Assembly: GCF_003933245.1 (NCBI RefSeq)
Contig: NZ_QUSX01000001.1
Span: forward strand, 558,001-622,000
Direction: 5' to 3'
Length of the DNA stretch: 64,000 bases
Origin: Maribacter algicola
GTDB lineage: Bacteria > Bacteroidota > Bacteroidia > Flavobacteriales > Flavobacteriaceae
Below the pieces are notes generated by a model, which saw only the letters and a list, made by a program, of their open reading frames with translations, searched no databases and was not told where the DNA came from. A program made the translations under genes and the position numbers. Shown one piece after another: positions 9,757-16,781 of the stretch (position 1 is its first letter; every line of letters starts with the position of its first letter).

Positions 9757-9929
9757 AAGCAAAAATTCAATTCTCTAAATTTTCATGTATTTATATTTAT
9801 GGTTTTTGGAAAGTCACATGTAACATCCATACCTATTGTTCCGCTTTGTACCTAAAAATTTACAATGGATGTTTCAAACTTTAAACTCGAGCTTTTTGTA
9901 TTTTTAAGTAGTTTATCCAAAAAATATAA

Positions 9930-11327
9930 ATGAAAAACGTTAAAGAATACATCGCCAATCACAAAGACCGCTTTCTTACCGAACTCATTGAAATCCTAAA
10001 AATTCCCTCCATTAGTGCCGATTCGGCCTTTTCCCAAGATGTACTGGACACTGCAGATGCCGTAAAGCTGGCCTTGGAAAATGCTGGATGTGACATCGTG
10101 GAAATACACGAAACCGATGGTTACCCCATCGTTTATGGTGAAAAGATTATTGATGAAAATCTTCCTACCATTCTGGTTTATGGACATTATGACGTACAAC
10201 CCCCAGATCCAATGGATTTATGGAACTCTCCCCCATTTGAACCGGTAATCAAGAAAACGGAACTTCATCCAGAAGGTGCAATATTTGCCAGGGGCGCCTG
10301 TGATGACAAGGGTCAAATGTACATGCATGTTAAGGCATTGGAATTCATGGTTAAAACCGACCAATTACCCTGCAATGTCAAATTTATGATCGAAGGCGAA
10401 GAAGAAGTGGGCAGTAATAATCTGGCCACCTATGTTTCGGAGAACAAGGAAAAACTGAAAAATGACGTCATATTAATTTCCGATACGGGAATGATTGCCA
10501 ACGATATACCCTCCATCACCACGGGACTTCGAGGTTTAAGTTATGTGGAAGTTGAGGTAACCGGCCCCAATCGAGATCTTCATTCCGGGTTGTACGGCGG
10601 TGCCGTGGCCAACCCAATAAATATATTGGCAAAGATGATTGCGAGCCTCCACGATGAAAACAATCATATAACAATACCTGGTTTTTATGATAAGGTACAG
10701 GAGCTTTCCGATGCAGAACGTGCCGAAATGGCTAAAGCACCATTTTCCCTGGAAGCATATCAAAAATCATTGGATATTGAATCCGTATACGGTGAAAAGG
10801 GCTACACGACCAACGAAAGAAACTCCATAAGGCCCACTTTGGATGTTAATGGTATCTGGGGAGGTTATATTGGTGAAGGTGCTAAAACGGTCATCGCGAG
10901 CAAGGCTTATGCAAAAATTTCCATGCGCCTGGTACCCCATCAGGATTGGAGGGAAATTACAGAACTGTTCAAGAATCATTTTGAATCCATAGCGCCAAAA
11001 GGTGTCAGGGTCAAGGTTAAACCGCATCATGGCGGACAAGGCTACGTTACACCCATAGATACCGATGGCTATCAAGCAGCTTCGAAGGCCTATGAGACAA
11101 CCTTTGGAAAAAAACCGATTCCACAACGCAGCGGCGGTAGCATTCCCATTGTTTCCCTGTTTGAAAAGGAGCTGGATAGTAAGACCATTTTAATGGGATT
11201 TGGGCTGGATAGTGATGCCATCCACTCCCCCAACGAACATTTTGGGGTTTGGAACTATTTGAAAGGTATTGAGACCATACCTTATTTCTATGAATATTTT
11301 ACTGAAAAGAGTTTGGGAAGGGGTTAG
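9930..11327 (+). CDS. M20 family metallopeptidase (cytosolic dipeptidase)
   Basis: A 465-residue dinuclear zinc peptidase without a signal peptide. Zinc ligands and catalytic residues are visible: His and Asp in VYGHYDVQPP, Asp in ARGACDDKGQ, the Glu pair in IEGEEEVGS, Asp in LISDTGM, and a late His in DSDAIHSPNEHFG. The inserted dimerisation (lid) domain carries the M20 motif GPNRDLHSGLYGG. The arrangement is that of the CNDP/carnosinase-like dipeptidases, which hydrolyse dipeptides or related amides in the cytoplasm. It is a single-gene unit upstream of the heptanucleotide array; the array begins 63 bases after its stop and does not affect the frame. Confidence 0.92.
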   Translation: MKNVKEYIANHKDRFLTELIEILKIPSISADSAFSQDVLDTADAVKLALENAGCDIVEIHETDGYPIVYGEKIIDENLPTILVYGHYDVQPPDPMDLWNSPPFEPVIKKTELHPEGAIFARGACDDKGQMYMHVKALEFMVKTDQLPCNVKFMIEGEEEVGSNNLATYVSENKEKLKNDVILISDTGMIANDIPSITTGLRGLSYVEVEVTGPNRDLHSGLYGGAVANPINILAKMIASLHDENNHITIPGFYDKVQELSDAERAEMAKAPFSLEAYQKSLDIESVYGEKGYTTNERNSIRPTLDVNGIWGGYIGEGAKTVIASKAYAKISMRLVPHQDWREITELFKNHFESIAPKGVRVKVKPHHGGQGYVTPIDTDGYQAASKAYETTFGKKPIPQRSGGSIPIVSLFEKELDSKTILMGFGLDSDAIHSPNEHFGVWNYLKGIETIPYFYEYFTEKSLGRG

Positions 11328-11355
11328 GTATTAGGAGCTAGACGTTGGTTGTAAC

Positions 11356-11371
11356 CTTCGACTACGCTCAG
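11356..11371. repeat. Dispersed CTTCGACT-type repeat, copy 2
   Basis: CTTCGACTACGCTCAG differs by one base from copy 1 at 9543-9558. It is 19 bases before the heptanucleotide array and follows degenerate text (TTAGGTATTAGGAGCTAGACG) of the kind often seen around repeats in flavobacterial intergenic DNA. Confidence 0.6.
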
Positions 11372-11389
11372 GGCTAGGGTTTTTGGTTA

Positions 11390-11976
11390 TTGGTTGTTGG
11401 TTGTTGGTTGTTGGTTGTTGGTTGTTGGTTGTTGGTTGTTGGTTGTTGGTTGTTGGTTGTTGGTTGTTGGTTGTTGGTTGTTGGTTGTTGGTTGTTGGTT
11501 GTTGGTTGTTGGTTGTTGGTTGTTGGTTGTTGGTTGTTGGTTGTTGGTTGTTGGTTGTTGGTTGTTGGTTGTTGGTTGTTGGTTGTTGGTTGTTGGTTGT
11601 TGGTTGTTGGTTGTTGGTTGTTGGTTGTTGGTTGTTGGTTGTTGGTTGTTGGTTGTTGGTTGTTGGTTGTTGGTTGTTGGTTGTTGGTTGTTGGTTGTTG
11701 GTTGTTGGTTGTTGGTTGTTGGTTGTTGGTTGTTGGTTGTTGGTTGTTGGTTGTTGGTTGTTGGTTGTTGGTTGTTGGTTGTTGGTTGTTGGTTGTTGGT
11801 TGTTGGTTGTTGGTTGTTGGTTGTTGGTTGTTGGTTGTTGGTTGTTGGTTGTTGGTTGTTGGTTGTTGGTTGTTGGTTGTTGGTTGTTGGTTGTTGGTTG
11901 TTGGTTGTTGGTTGTTGGTTGTTGGTTGTTGGTTGTTGGTTGTTGGTTGTTGGTTGTTGGTTGTTGGTTGTTGGTT
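11390..11976. repeat. Heptanucleotide tandem array 1, (TTGGTTG) about 84 copies
   Basis: A 587-base stretch of perfect TTGGTTG heptamers, with no interruption that I could see, lies between the convergent M20 peptidase and PhnA-like genes. Because 7 is not a multiple of 3 and the unit has no stop in any frame, all three forward frames are open and spell the same heptapeptide (VVGCWLL); the reverse frames spell QPTTNNQ. These open frames are by-products, not genes. The array resembles the short tandemly repeated heptamers described in cyanobacteria. Copy number may be misassembled. A second array in the same orientation is at 50873-51493. It fills the gap 11328-12007. Confidence 0.97.
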
Positions 11977-12007
11977 AAAAAAATACTTTTAACGATTAAC
12001 TATTAAA

Positions 12008-12586
12008 TCAAACCTTCTTTACATATTTTGTGATGATAACGATTTGCTGACCGTCCACCTTTCCCTCTATGTATTCAGCATTTTCGTGGTCCAAGGAAAT
12101 TCTACGAACGGCCGTACCCTGTTTGGCTACCATACTGGAACCTTTTACTTTTAGGTCCTTTATCAATACAACGGAATCGCCATTCTCCAAAATAGCTCCA
12201 TTGGCATCCCTATGAATTATTTTATCCGATTCTGCTACACCCTCGCCAGTAGCCTTCGCCCATTCCAAGGTTTCTGGTTCCAGGTACATCATGTCCAACA
12301 GGTCTTGGGGCCAGCCTTCGGATTTTAATCGGGATAGCATACGCCAAGCCACTACTTTGACCGCATCGTGCTCGCTCCACATACTATCGTTGAGACAACG
12401 CCAATGGTTAGAATCGGTTGTATCAGGATTTTCAATTTGATCTGTACAGGTAGTACAGGCCAAAACACTGCCGTCAAAACCTCCAGTCGAAACCGGTGGC
12501 ACTTCATATATCTTAAGATTGTCAGCTGCCCCACACAGTTCGCAAACATTGCCACTTCTATTTTGTAAATCTTCCAATAACCCCAT
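12008..12586 (-). CDS. PhnA-like zinc-ribbon protein
   Basis: About 192 residues when started at the ATG at 12586 (MGLLEDLQNRSGNVCELCG); the frame is open further upstream to an ATG at 12637, but those 17 residues are not PhnA-like. An N-terminal zinc ribbon (CELCGAADN and CTTCTDQIE) is followed by the C-terminal PhnA SH3-like domain, recognised by DANGAILENGDSVVLIKDLKVKG. PhnA proteins are small cytoplasmic proteins once linked to phosphonate use, but their true function is unknown and no phn genes are nearby. The gene is convergent with the M20 peptidase across the heptamer array. Confidence 0.82.
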   Translation of the reverse strand: MGLLEDLQNRSGNVCELCGAADNLKIYEVPPVSTGGFDGSVLACTTCTDQIENPDTTDSNHWRCLNDSMWSEHDAVKVVAWRMLSRLKSEGWPQDLLDMMYLEPETLEWAKATGEGVAESDKIIHRDANGAILENGDSVVLIKDLKVKGSSMVAKQGTAVRRISLDHENAEYIEGKVDGQQIVIITKYVKKV

Positions 12587-12660
12587 TACACTCAATTTTA
12601 AACAAACAAACATACTGCTTTGCGCTTGTAAATTCATTTATCAAATCAAAAAAACATACT

Positions 12661-12722
12661 CTACATTTGTAGAATTAATTTTTTTATTCTATGTTTGTAG
12701 AACAAATTCTAAAAATGTAGAA
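12661..12722 (+). promoter_or_regulatory. Promoter of the first blaI-blaR1 pair with BlaI-type operators
   Basis: CTACATTTGTAG (12661-12672) and CTATGTTTGTAG (12689-12700) are dyads of the TACA-N2-TGTA kind bound by BlaI/MecI repressors; a half-site TGTAGA follows just before the start codon. The DNA also matches a Bacteroidota promoter: TTG at 12667-12669 and TATGTTTG at 12690-12697, 20 bases apart. Thus one operator covers the -33 and the other the -7 element, the layout expected for autorepression by the downstream BlaI homologue. Motif and spacing are seen directly; repression is inferred. Confidence 0.7.
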
Positions 12723-12723
12723 G

Positions 12724-13089
12724 ATGCAGCTATCAAAATCCGAAGAGGAACTTATGAACATCGTATGGAAATTAAAAAAGGGGTTCATGAAAGATTTGTT
12801 GGATGCCCATCCAGAACCCAAACCGGCGCCTACCACGGTAGCCACACTTTTGAAGCGCATGACGGATAAAGGTTTTGTAGCCTACAATAGTATAGGAAGA
12901 AGCAGGGAATATTACCCTTTAGTTAAGAAAAAAGACTATTTCGCCAAACATGTAAATGGGTTGATCAAAAATTTCTTTAACGATAGTCCGGGACAATTCG
13001 CATCCTTCTTTACCCAAGAAACAAATTTGAGTAAAGCCGAATTGGAAGAATTGAAAAAATTAATCGACAACGAAATAAAAAAGAAGTAA
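12724..13089 (+). CDS. BlaI/MecI/CopY-family transcriptional repressor
   Basis: A 121-residue winged-helix protein of family length. It opens with LSKSEEELMNIVWKLKKG, and the recognition helix region reads TTVATLLKRMTDKGFVAYNS; the C-terminal helices provide dimerisation. BlaI proteins repress their own operon and are inactivated by cleavage when the partner membrane protease senses a signal. The stop codon overlaps the ATG of the M56 protease gene (TAATG at 13087-13091), so translation is coupled. Operators overlap its own promoter. What it senses here is unknown; nothing suggests beta-lactam resistance. Confidence 0.92.
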   Translation: MQLSKSEEELMNIVWKLKKGFMKDLLDAHPEPKPAPTTVATLLKRMTDKGFVAYNSIGRSREYYPLVKKKDYFAKHVNGLIKNFFNDSPGQFASFFTQETNLSKAELEELKKLIDNEIKKK

Positions 13090-15122
13090 TGATACTCGCC
13101 TTTCTCTTAAAATCGACCGCATGCTTGGCCATTTTTTTGGCCTTCTACAAACTTGTTTTGGAAAAGGAAAGTATTCATACTTTTAAACGATTTTTCCTGC
13201 TTGGAGCTTTGATCACCTCCTTTATAATTCCCAATATTGTATTTACGGAGTACGTTGAAATAGCATCAGGTACCGAAATTAATGTTACTCCGATGACTGG
13301 AGATTTACAAGCCTTGGACTCCGAGCCAGTAGCTATAATATCAACATCTTTGGATTGGGAAGTAATTCTATGGAGCATTTATGGCATTGGGGTTATCATT
13401 TTTGGATTTCGATTTATAAGGCATCTGCTACAAATTTGGTCCCGTATTCGGTTTAACCCCAAATTGAAGGAGAACTTTATCACCCGGGTACTTCTAAGAC
13501 AGTCTGTCGCACCACACACCTTTTTCAACTACATCTTTTTGAACAAAAAAGAATTTGAGGAAAAAAATATCCCACAAGAAGTATTGATGCATGAAGAAGC
13601 GCATGCCAAACAAAGACATAGCTTGGATGTACTTTTTATTGAAATGGTCCAAGTGTTCTTTTGGTTCAACCCCCTGATTTATTTATTAAAATCCTCCATA
13701 AAACTAAATCATGAATTTTTGGCCGATAATGCCGTAGTAAACAGCAATATAAGCATTCCCAAATACCAACATCTTTTACTTTCCTTTTTGTCAAAGGCAA
13801 GTGAAAATCACCATTCATCCATCAAAATAGCGAACGCTATAGTTTATTCATCAACCCGTGCCGAGCGAAGTCGAAGCATCAAAAAACGTTTTACAGTCAT
13901 GAAAACAAAAACATCAAAAAAATCAATTGTTCTAAGAAGCTTTTTGCTTCTCCCCTTAACCACTATTCTCTTATTTGGATTTAGTGAAAAAAAGGAAATT
14001 CCCTTTAGCGAAAAAGCAGTCTTAGAGATAACGTTAAAATCAAAAAATAACGTTGATCCGAGTCTTTGGTCCGCTACAAAGAAAGAATTATTAAAATTCA
14101 ACGCTCTTGCCAAAAAGTACAATGCTATCCCGGTTGAAAAAAGAAAAATACCCATGGATGACCTCCAAACTCTGGAAACCATCTATGGCAAAATGAACGA
14201 GGTACAGAAAAAGGTAGCACAACCATTTCCAGAATGTCCGCCCCAAAATCAAATAACAGTGGAGCTCATAGAAATCAATATTAACAATAACGGTCAATTA
14301 TTGGTTCAGGATGAACTGGTACGTTTGGAGGATTTAAAAGCCTATCTATCTAAATTTAATAATCATCTTTCCTTTGACGAACGAGAAAAAGTAGTGCGTT
14401 CCATTATTAAAGTAGACACCAAAACCCCAAAGGGGGTCATCCAAAAAGTAGATAAAATCTTAATGGAATATGGCTGTGCTACGATTAATATCGTTGGCAG
14501 GGATAATCAACCTCAATCAAAAGTTCAACATAGCGCCACCCGTCAAGAAATGAACGAATACAATACCCTGGCCAAAAAGTACAATGAAATGGACCCTAAC
14601 CGTATGGTCATCAAAAACAAGGAAATAAAACGCTTAAAGGAATTGTACGTAAAAATGTCCAAAAAACAACAAGCGGATGCAGAACCCTTTCCTAATTTTC
14701 CTCCACCTCCCCCTGCCCCAAAAGCACCAGAACCTCCCAAAAATGTTTCGGATACTAATTATGCAGCGAACCAAATAGAAACCATAATTGAGAAACAGGA
14801 TCCTTATGATGTGGTTGGCAAGACTATACTGGTTAATAGGTCTGAACTACCGGAGCCTCAAATGACTCCAACCTATATCAAGATTAGTGAACCAAATATA
14901 GCAACGCCACCTCCTCCGCCAAACCCTATCTCCCCCGTTGAAAGCATTGAGAAATTGGCCAAAGAGGGAGCCGACTTTATACTCAACGGCACACCCATTT
15001 CCGCAGAAAAAGCATTGGAAGTCGTTAAAAACAATCACAAAATAAACATCGACCTCAGGGAATCCAGTGGAGAAAAGCCTTTAGTGAAGTTATCAGTAAA
15101 TCCCATTCACCTAAAAAACTAG
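13089..15122 (+). CDS. BlaR1-like M56 membrane metallopeptidase with proline-rich tail
   Basis: A 677-residue membrane protease. Transmembrane segments lie near residues 1-20, 35-52 and 92-110, and the zinc motif HEEAH at 168-172 is followed by NHEFLADNAV, the M56 third-ligand region. Another hydrophobic segment (LRSFLLLPLTTILLFGFS) near residue 290 leads into an unusual C-terminal half. That half contains two copies of a helical unit (NALAKKYNAIPVEKRKI and NTLAKKYNEMDPNRMVI, each followed by a Tyr-Gly/Lys-Met region and QPFPECPP/AEPFPNFPPPPP), then proline-rich stretches. By family logic it relays an outside signal by cleaving the adjacent BlaI. Residues about 257-263 (RAERSRS) are encoded by a dispersed repeat that has entered the gene in frame. 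Confidence 0.88.
   Translation: MILAFLLKSTACLAIFLAFYKLVLEKESIHTFKRFFLLGALITSFIIPNIVFTEYVEIASGTEINVTPMTGDLQALDSEPVAIISTSLDWEVILWSIYGIGVIIFGFRFIRHLLQIWSRIRFNPKLKENFITRVLLRQSVAPHTFFNYIFLNKKEFEEKNIPQEVLMHEEAHAKQRHSLDVLFIEMVQVFFWFNPLIYLLKSSIKLNHEFLADNAVVNSNISIPKYQHLLLSFLSKASENHHSSIKIANAIVYSSTRAERSRSIKKRFTVMKTKTSKKSIVLRSFLLLPLTTILLFGFSEKKEIPFSEKAVLEITLKSKNNVDPSLWSATKKELLKFNALAKKYNAIPVEKRKIPMDDLQTLETIYGKMNEVQKKVAQPFPECPPQNQITVELIEININNNGQLLVQDELVRLEDLKAYLSKFNNHLSFDEREKVVRSIIKVDTKTPKGVIQKVDKILMEYGCATINIVGRDNQPQSKVQHSATRQEMNEYNTLAKKYNEMDPNRMVIKNKEIKRLKELYVKMSKKQQADAEPFPNFPPPPPAPKAPEPPKNVSDTNYAANQIETIIEKQDPYDVVGKTILVNRSELPEPQMTPTYIKISEPNIATPPPPPNPISPVESIEKLAKEGADFILNGTPISAEKALEVVKNNHKINIDLRESSGEKPLVKLSVNPIHLKN
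13856..13877. repeat. Dispersed CTTCGACT-type repeat, copy 3, inside blaR1
   Basis: The plus strand reads CCGTGCCGAGCGAAGTCGAAGC; its complement begins GCTTCGACTTCGCTCGG, matching the intergenic copies at 9543 and 11356. It encodes the RAERSRS stretch between SST and IKKRFTVM. The second M56 protein in this window reads SSLIKKRIVML at the same place, without the extra residues, which supports an in-frame insertion of about 21 bases. Confidence 0.65.
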
Positions 15123-15142
15123 AATTTTTACTAATTACTGTT

Positions 15143-15167
15143 AAAAGCCCCTACTAAGGGGCTTTTT
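15143..15167 (+). terminator. Intrinsic terminator after blaR1
   Basis: AAAAGCCCCT, a short CTA loop, AGGGGCTTTTT forms a 10-base stem with a T-run, 20 bases after the blaR1 stop codon. Confidence 0.9.
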
Positions 15168-15234
15168 GTGTAACAAACTTTGGTAAACTACGTTCTAACA
15201 GATAAGGCTTTAATCAATCAAAAAACAAATCAAC

Positions 15235-16335
15235 ATGCTTCAAGACTTTTTTATCCTTTGTTCCGGGGCGGATTCCGAAATTTTAAAAACCTGTTCCAAG
15301 GGAGAGCAGAACAAATATGCCGGCATTGGCGCAACTGTTTTTTTTACGGCCGTCATGGCCTTTATTGCTAGTAGCTATGCCCTTTATACCGTTTTTGACA
15401 GTGTGTATGCCGCGGTTTTCTTCGGTCTCATTTGGGGCCTTTTGATTTTTAACCTGGATCGATTTATCGTTTCTACCATTAAAAAGCGTAATAATTTTTC
15501 ACAGGAATTGCTACAGGCCACTCCCCGTATTTTGTTGGCCATCATCATCGCGGTTGTCATTTCCAAACCGCTCGAAATGAAAATTTTCGAAAAGGAAATC
15601 AACCAGGTGCTTTTGGAGCAAAAAAATGAATTGACCTTGGCCAATAAGGAACAGCTTGCTTTACAGTATACGCCTAAAGTGGAGCAATTGAACCAGGATA
15701 TATCTGACTTAAAATCAGAAATTGCCACCCAGGAAGCCGAAACAAATGCGCTCTATGATGTTTACATAAACGAAGCCGAAGGAACGGCCGGAACCGGACT
15801 TTTAGGGAAAGGTCCCGTATACAAGGAGAAACGTGAAAAACACGATGCGGCATTAGCGGAATTACAGGAATTAAAGGTTACCAATGGTGAAAAAATAAAG
15901 TCCCTGGAATCTCAAATCGCAACCTTGGATGCAGAGTACGCCGAAGTGGTAAAAAATTCCCAACCGATTATTGATGGTTTTGATGGACTCATGGCCCGAA
16001 TTATAGCTTTAGGTGAGCTTCCATGGTTTCCATCCTTCTTTATTTTTCTATTGTTCCTAGCTATAGAAACCTCGCCCATAATTGCCAAATTATTAGCTCC
16101 CAAGGGGGAATACGACGTCAAATTAGAGGAACAGGAAAGTATCCTTAGCTCATGGGTAGCTCAAAAGGTAGCTCAAAGACAACTGATAGTTTCTACGGAT
16201 GGAGAAATCAACCAGAAAATCTATGAGGATCTAAAGGGTGAAGAGGAACTTTACGGTTATAAAAAGCAGAAAGCGGAAGAACTCTTACGACTACAGGCGG
16301 ATAAATTCCATGAAGTTCAAGTTAAAAACTTATAG
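15235..16335 (+). CDS. DUF4407 membrane protein
   Basis: A 366-residue protein matching the DUF4407 family. The start MLQDFFILCSGADSEILKTC is characteristic, then come three to four transmembrane helices (AGIGATVFFTAVMAFIASSY, YAAVFFGLIWGLLIFNLDRF and RILLAIIIAVVISKPLE). A long coiled-coil (about residues 125-245, rich in Glu, Lys and Gln, broken by the glycine-rich GTAGTGLLGKGP) and a last membrane segment (PSFFIFLLFLAIETSPIIAKL) follow. The family is widespread in Bacteroidota and has no known function; the coiled-coil suggests a homo-oligomer or a scaffold at the inner membrane. It stands alone after a terminator. Confidence 0.85.
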   Translation: MLQDFFILCSGADSEILKTCSKGEQNKYAGIGATVFFTAVMAFIASSYALYTVFDSVYAAVFFGLIWGLLIFNLDRFIVSTIKKRNNFSQELLQATPRILLAIIIAVVISKPLEMKIFEKEINQVLLEQKNELTLANKEQLALQYTPKVEQLNQDISDLKSEIATQEAETNALYDVYINEAEGTAGTGLLGKGPVYKEKREKHDAALAELQELKVTNGEKIKSLESQIATLDAEYAEVVKNSQPIIDGFDGLMARIIALGELPWFPSFFIFLLFLAIETSPIIAKLLAPKGEYDVKLEEQESILSSWVAQKVAQRQLIVSTDGEINQKIYEDLKGEEELYGYKKQKAEELLRLQADKFHEVQVKNL

Positions 16336-16482
16336 CTAGGGCTGTTTACATCCCGGACTGTAGATAAGGACTATAATAGTGCCCAAAGGGTACTTGACCG
16401 AGGCAACCAAAATTTCACCGCCTACGTTTTTAGGAGCTTCATATAACGTAGCTCCAAGCCCAAGGAGTTGGTCGAATTCCCA
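16336..16482 (-). pseudogene. Fragment of a VOC (glyoxalase-like) domain
   Basis: The minus strand from 16482 to a TAG at 16336-16338 encodes 48 residues ending GGEILVASVKYPLGTIIVLIYSPGCKQP, preceded by FDQLLGLGATLYEAPKNV. This resembles the last beta-alpha-beta unit of small VOC/glyoxalase proteins (typically VxDPxGNxxGIIYNP). The frame is closed by a TAA at 16483-16485 and no start is available, so it is at most a decayed remnant. The assignment is by eye and tentative. The rest of the gap, 16483-16622, shows nothing recognisable. Confidence 0.4.
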
Positions 16483-16622
16483 TTATTACCTTTATTTAGC
16501 ACTGTGAAATCAGCTAAAATCACCTAATAGGAATAAACACGATCCTTATGGGCGCAAAAGAGACACTCTTTATAGCAAATCAGCATCGCACCATTGATAT
16601 TACGAGGTATTTTTGCACAAGT

Positions 16623-16733
16623 ATGAGTAGCTTGAAGGAAAGAAAGCAAAAAAAGAGAAGAATTTATAACCTGGTTATTGTTATTTCCCTGATCATTGTC
16701 ATTTTGACGGCATTTTTGGTAAACGCCGAATAA
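16623..16733 (+). CDS. Small single-pass membrane protein, about 36 residues
   Basis: From ATG 16623 the frame encodes a basic N-terminus (MSSLKERKQKKRRIYN) and one strongly hydrophobic helix (LVIVISLIIVILTAFLV) ending NAE. An upstream ATG at 16548 would add 25 residues of no obvious pattern; the later start is preferred because the cluster of Lys/Arg before the helix gives a normal positive-inside topology. It lies 48 bases upstream of tamB in the same direction and may be cotranscribed. No known family; a real small gene is likely but unproven. Confidence 0.5.
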   Translation: MSSLKERKQKKRRIYNLVIVISLIIVILTAFLVNAE

Positions 16734-16781
16734 TAAGGAGCTTGGTCAATTTGCCAAACCATCTCTTTTCTTTAGGAATGT

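Noticed and set aside
11390..11976. CRISPR array
   Set aside because: Unit is 7 bases with no spacers, and no cas genes are present in the window.
11383..12006. Three overlapping forward open frames of about 200 codons spelling VVGCWLL repeats
   Set aside because: They are a consequence of a stop-free 7-base tandem repeat, identical in every frame; no coding signal outside the array.
12724..15122. Beta-lactam resistance system
   Set aside because: The blaI/blaR1 relatives have no beta-lactamase or PBP2a gene beside them, and the sensor tail is unrelated to a penicillin-binding domain.
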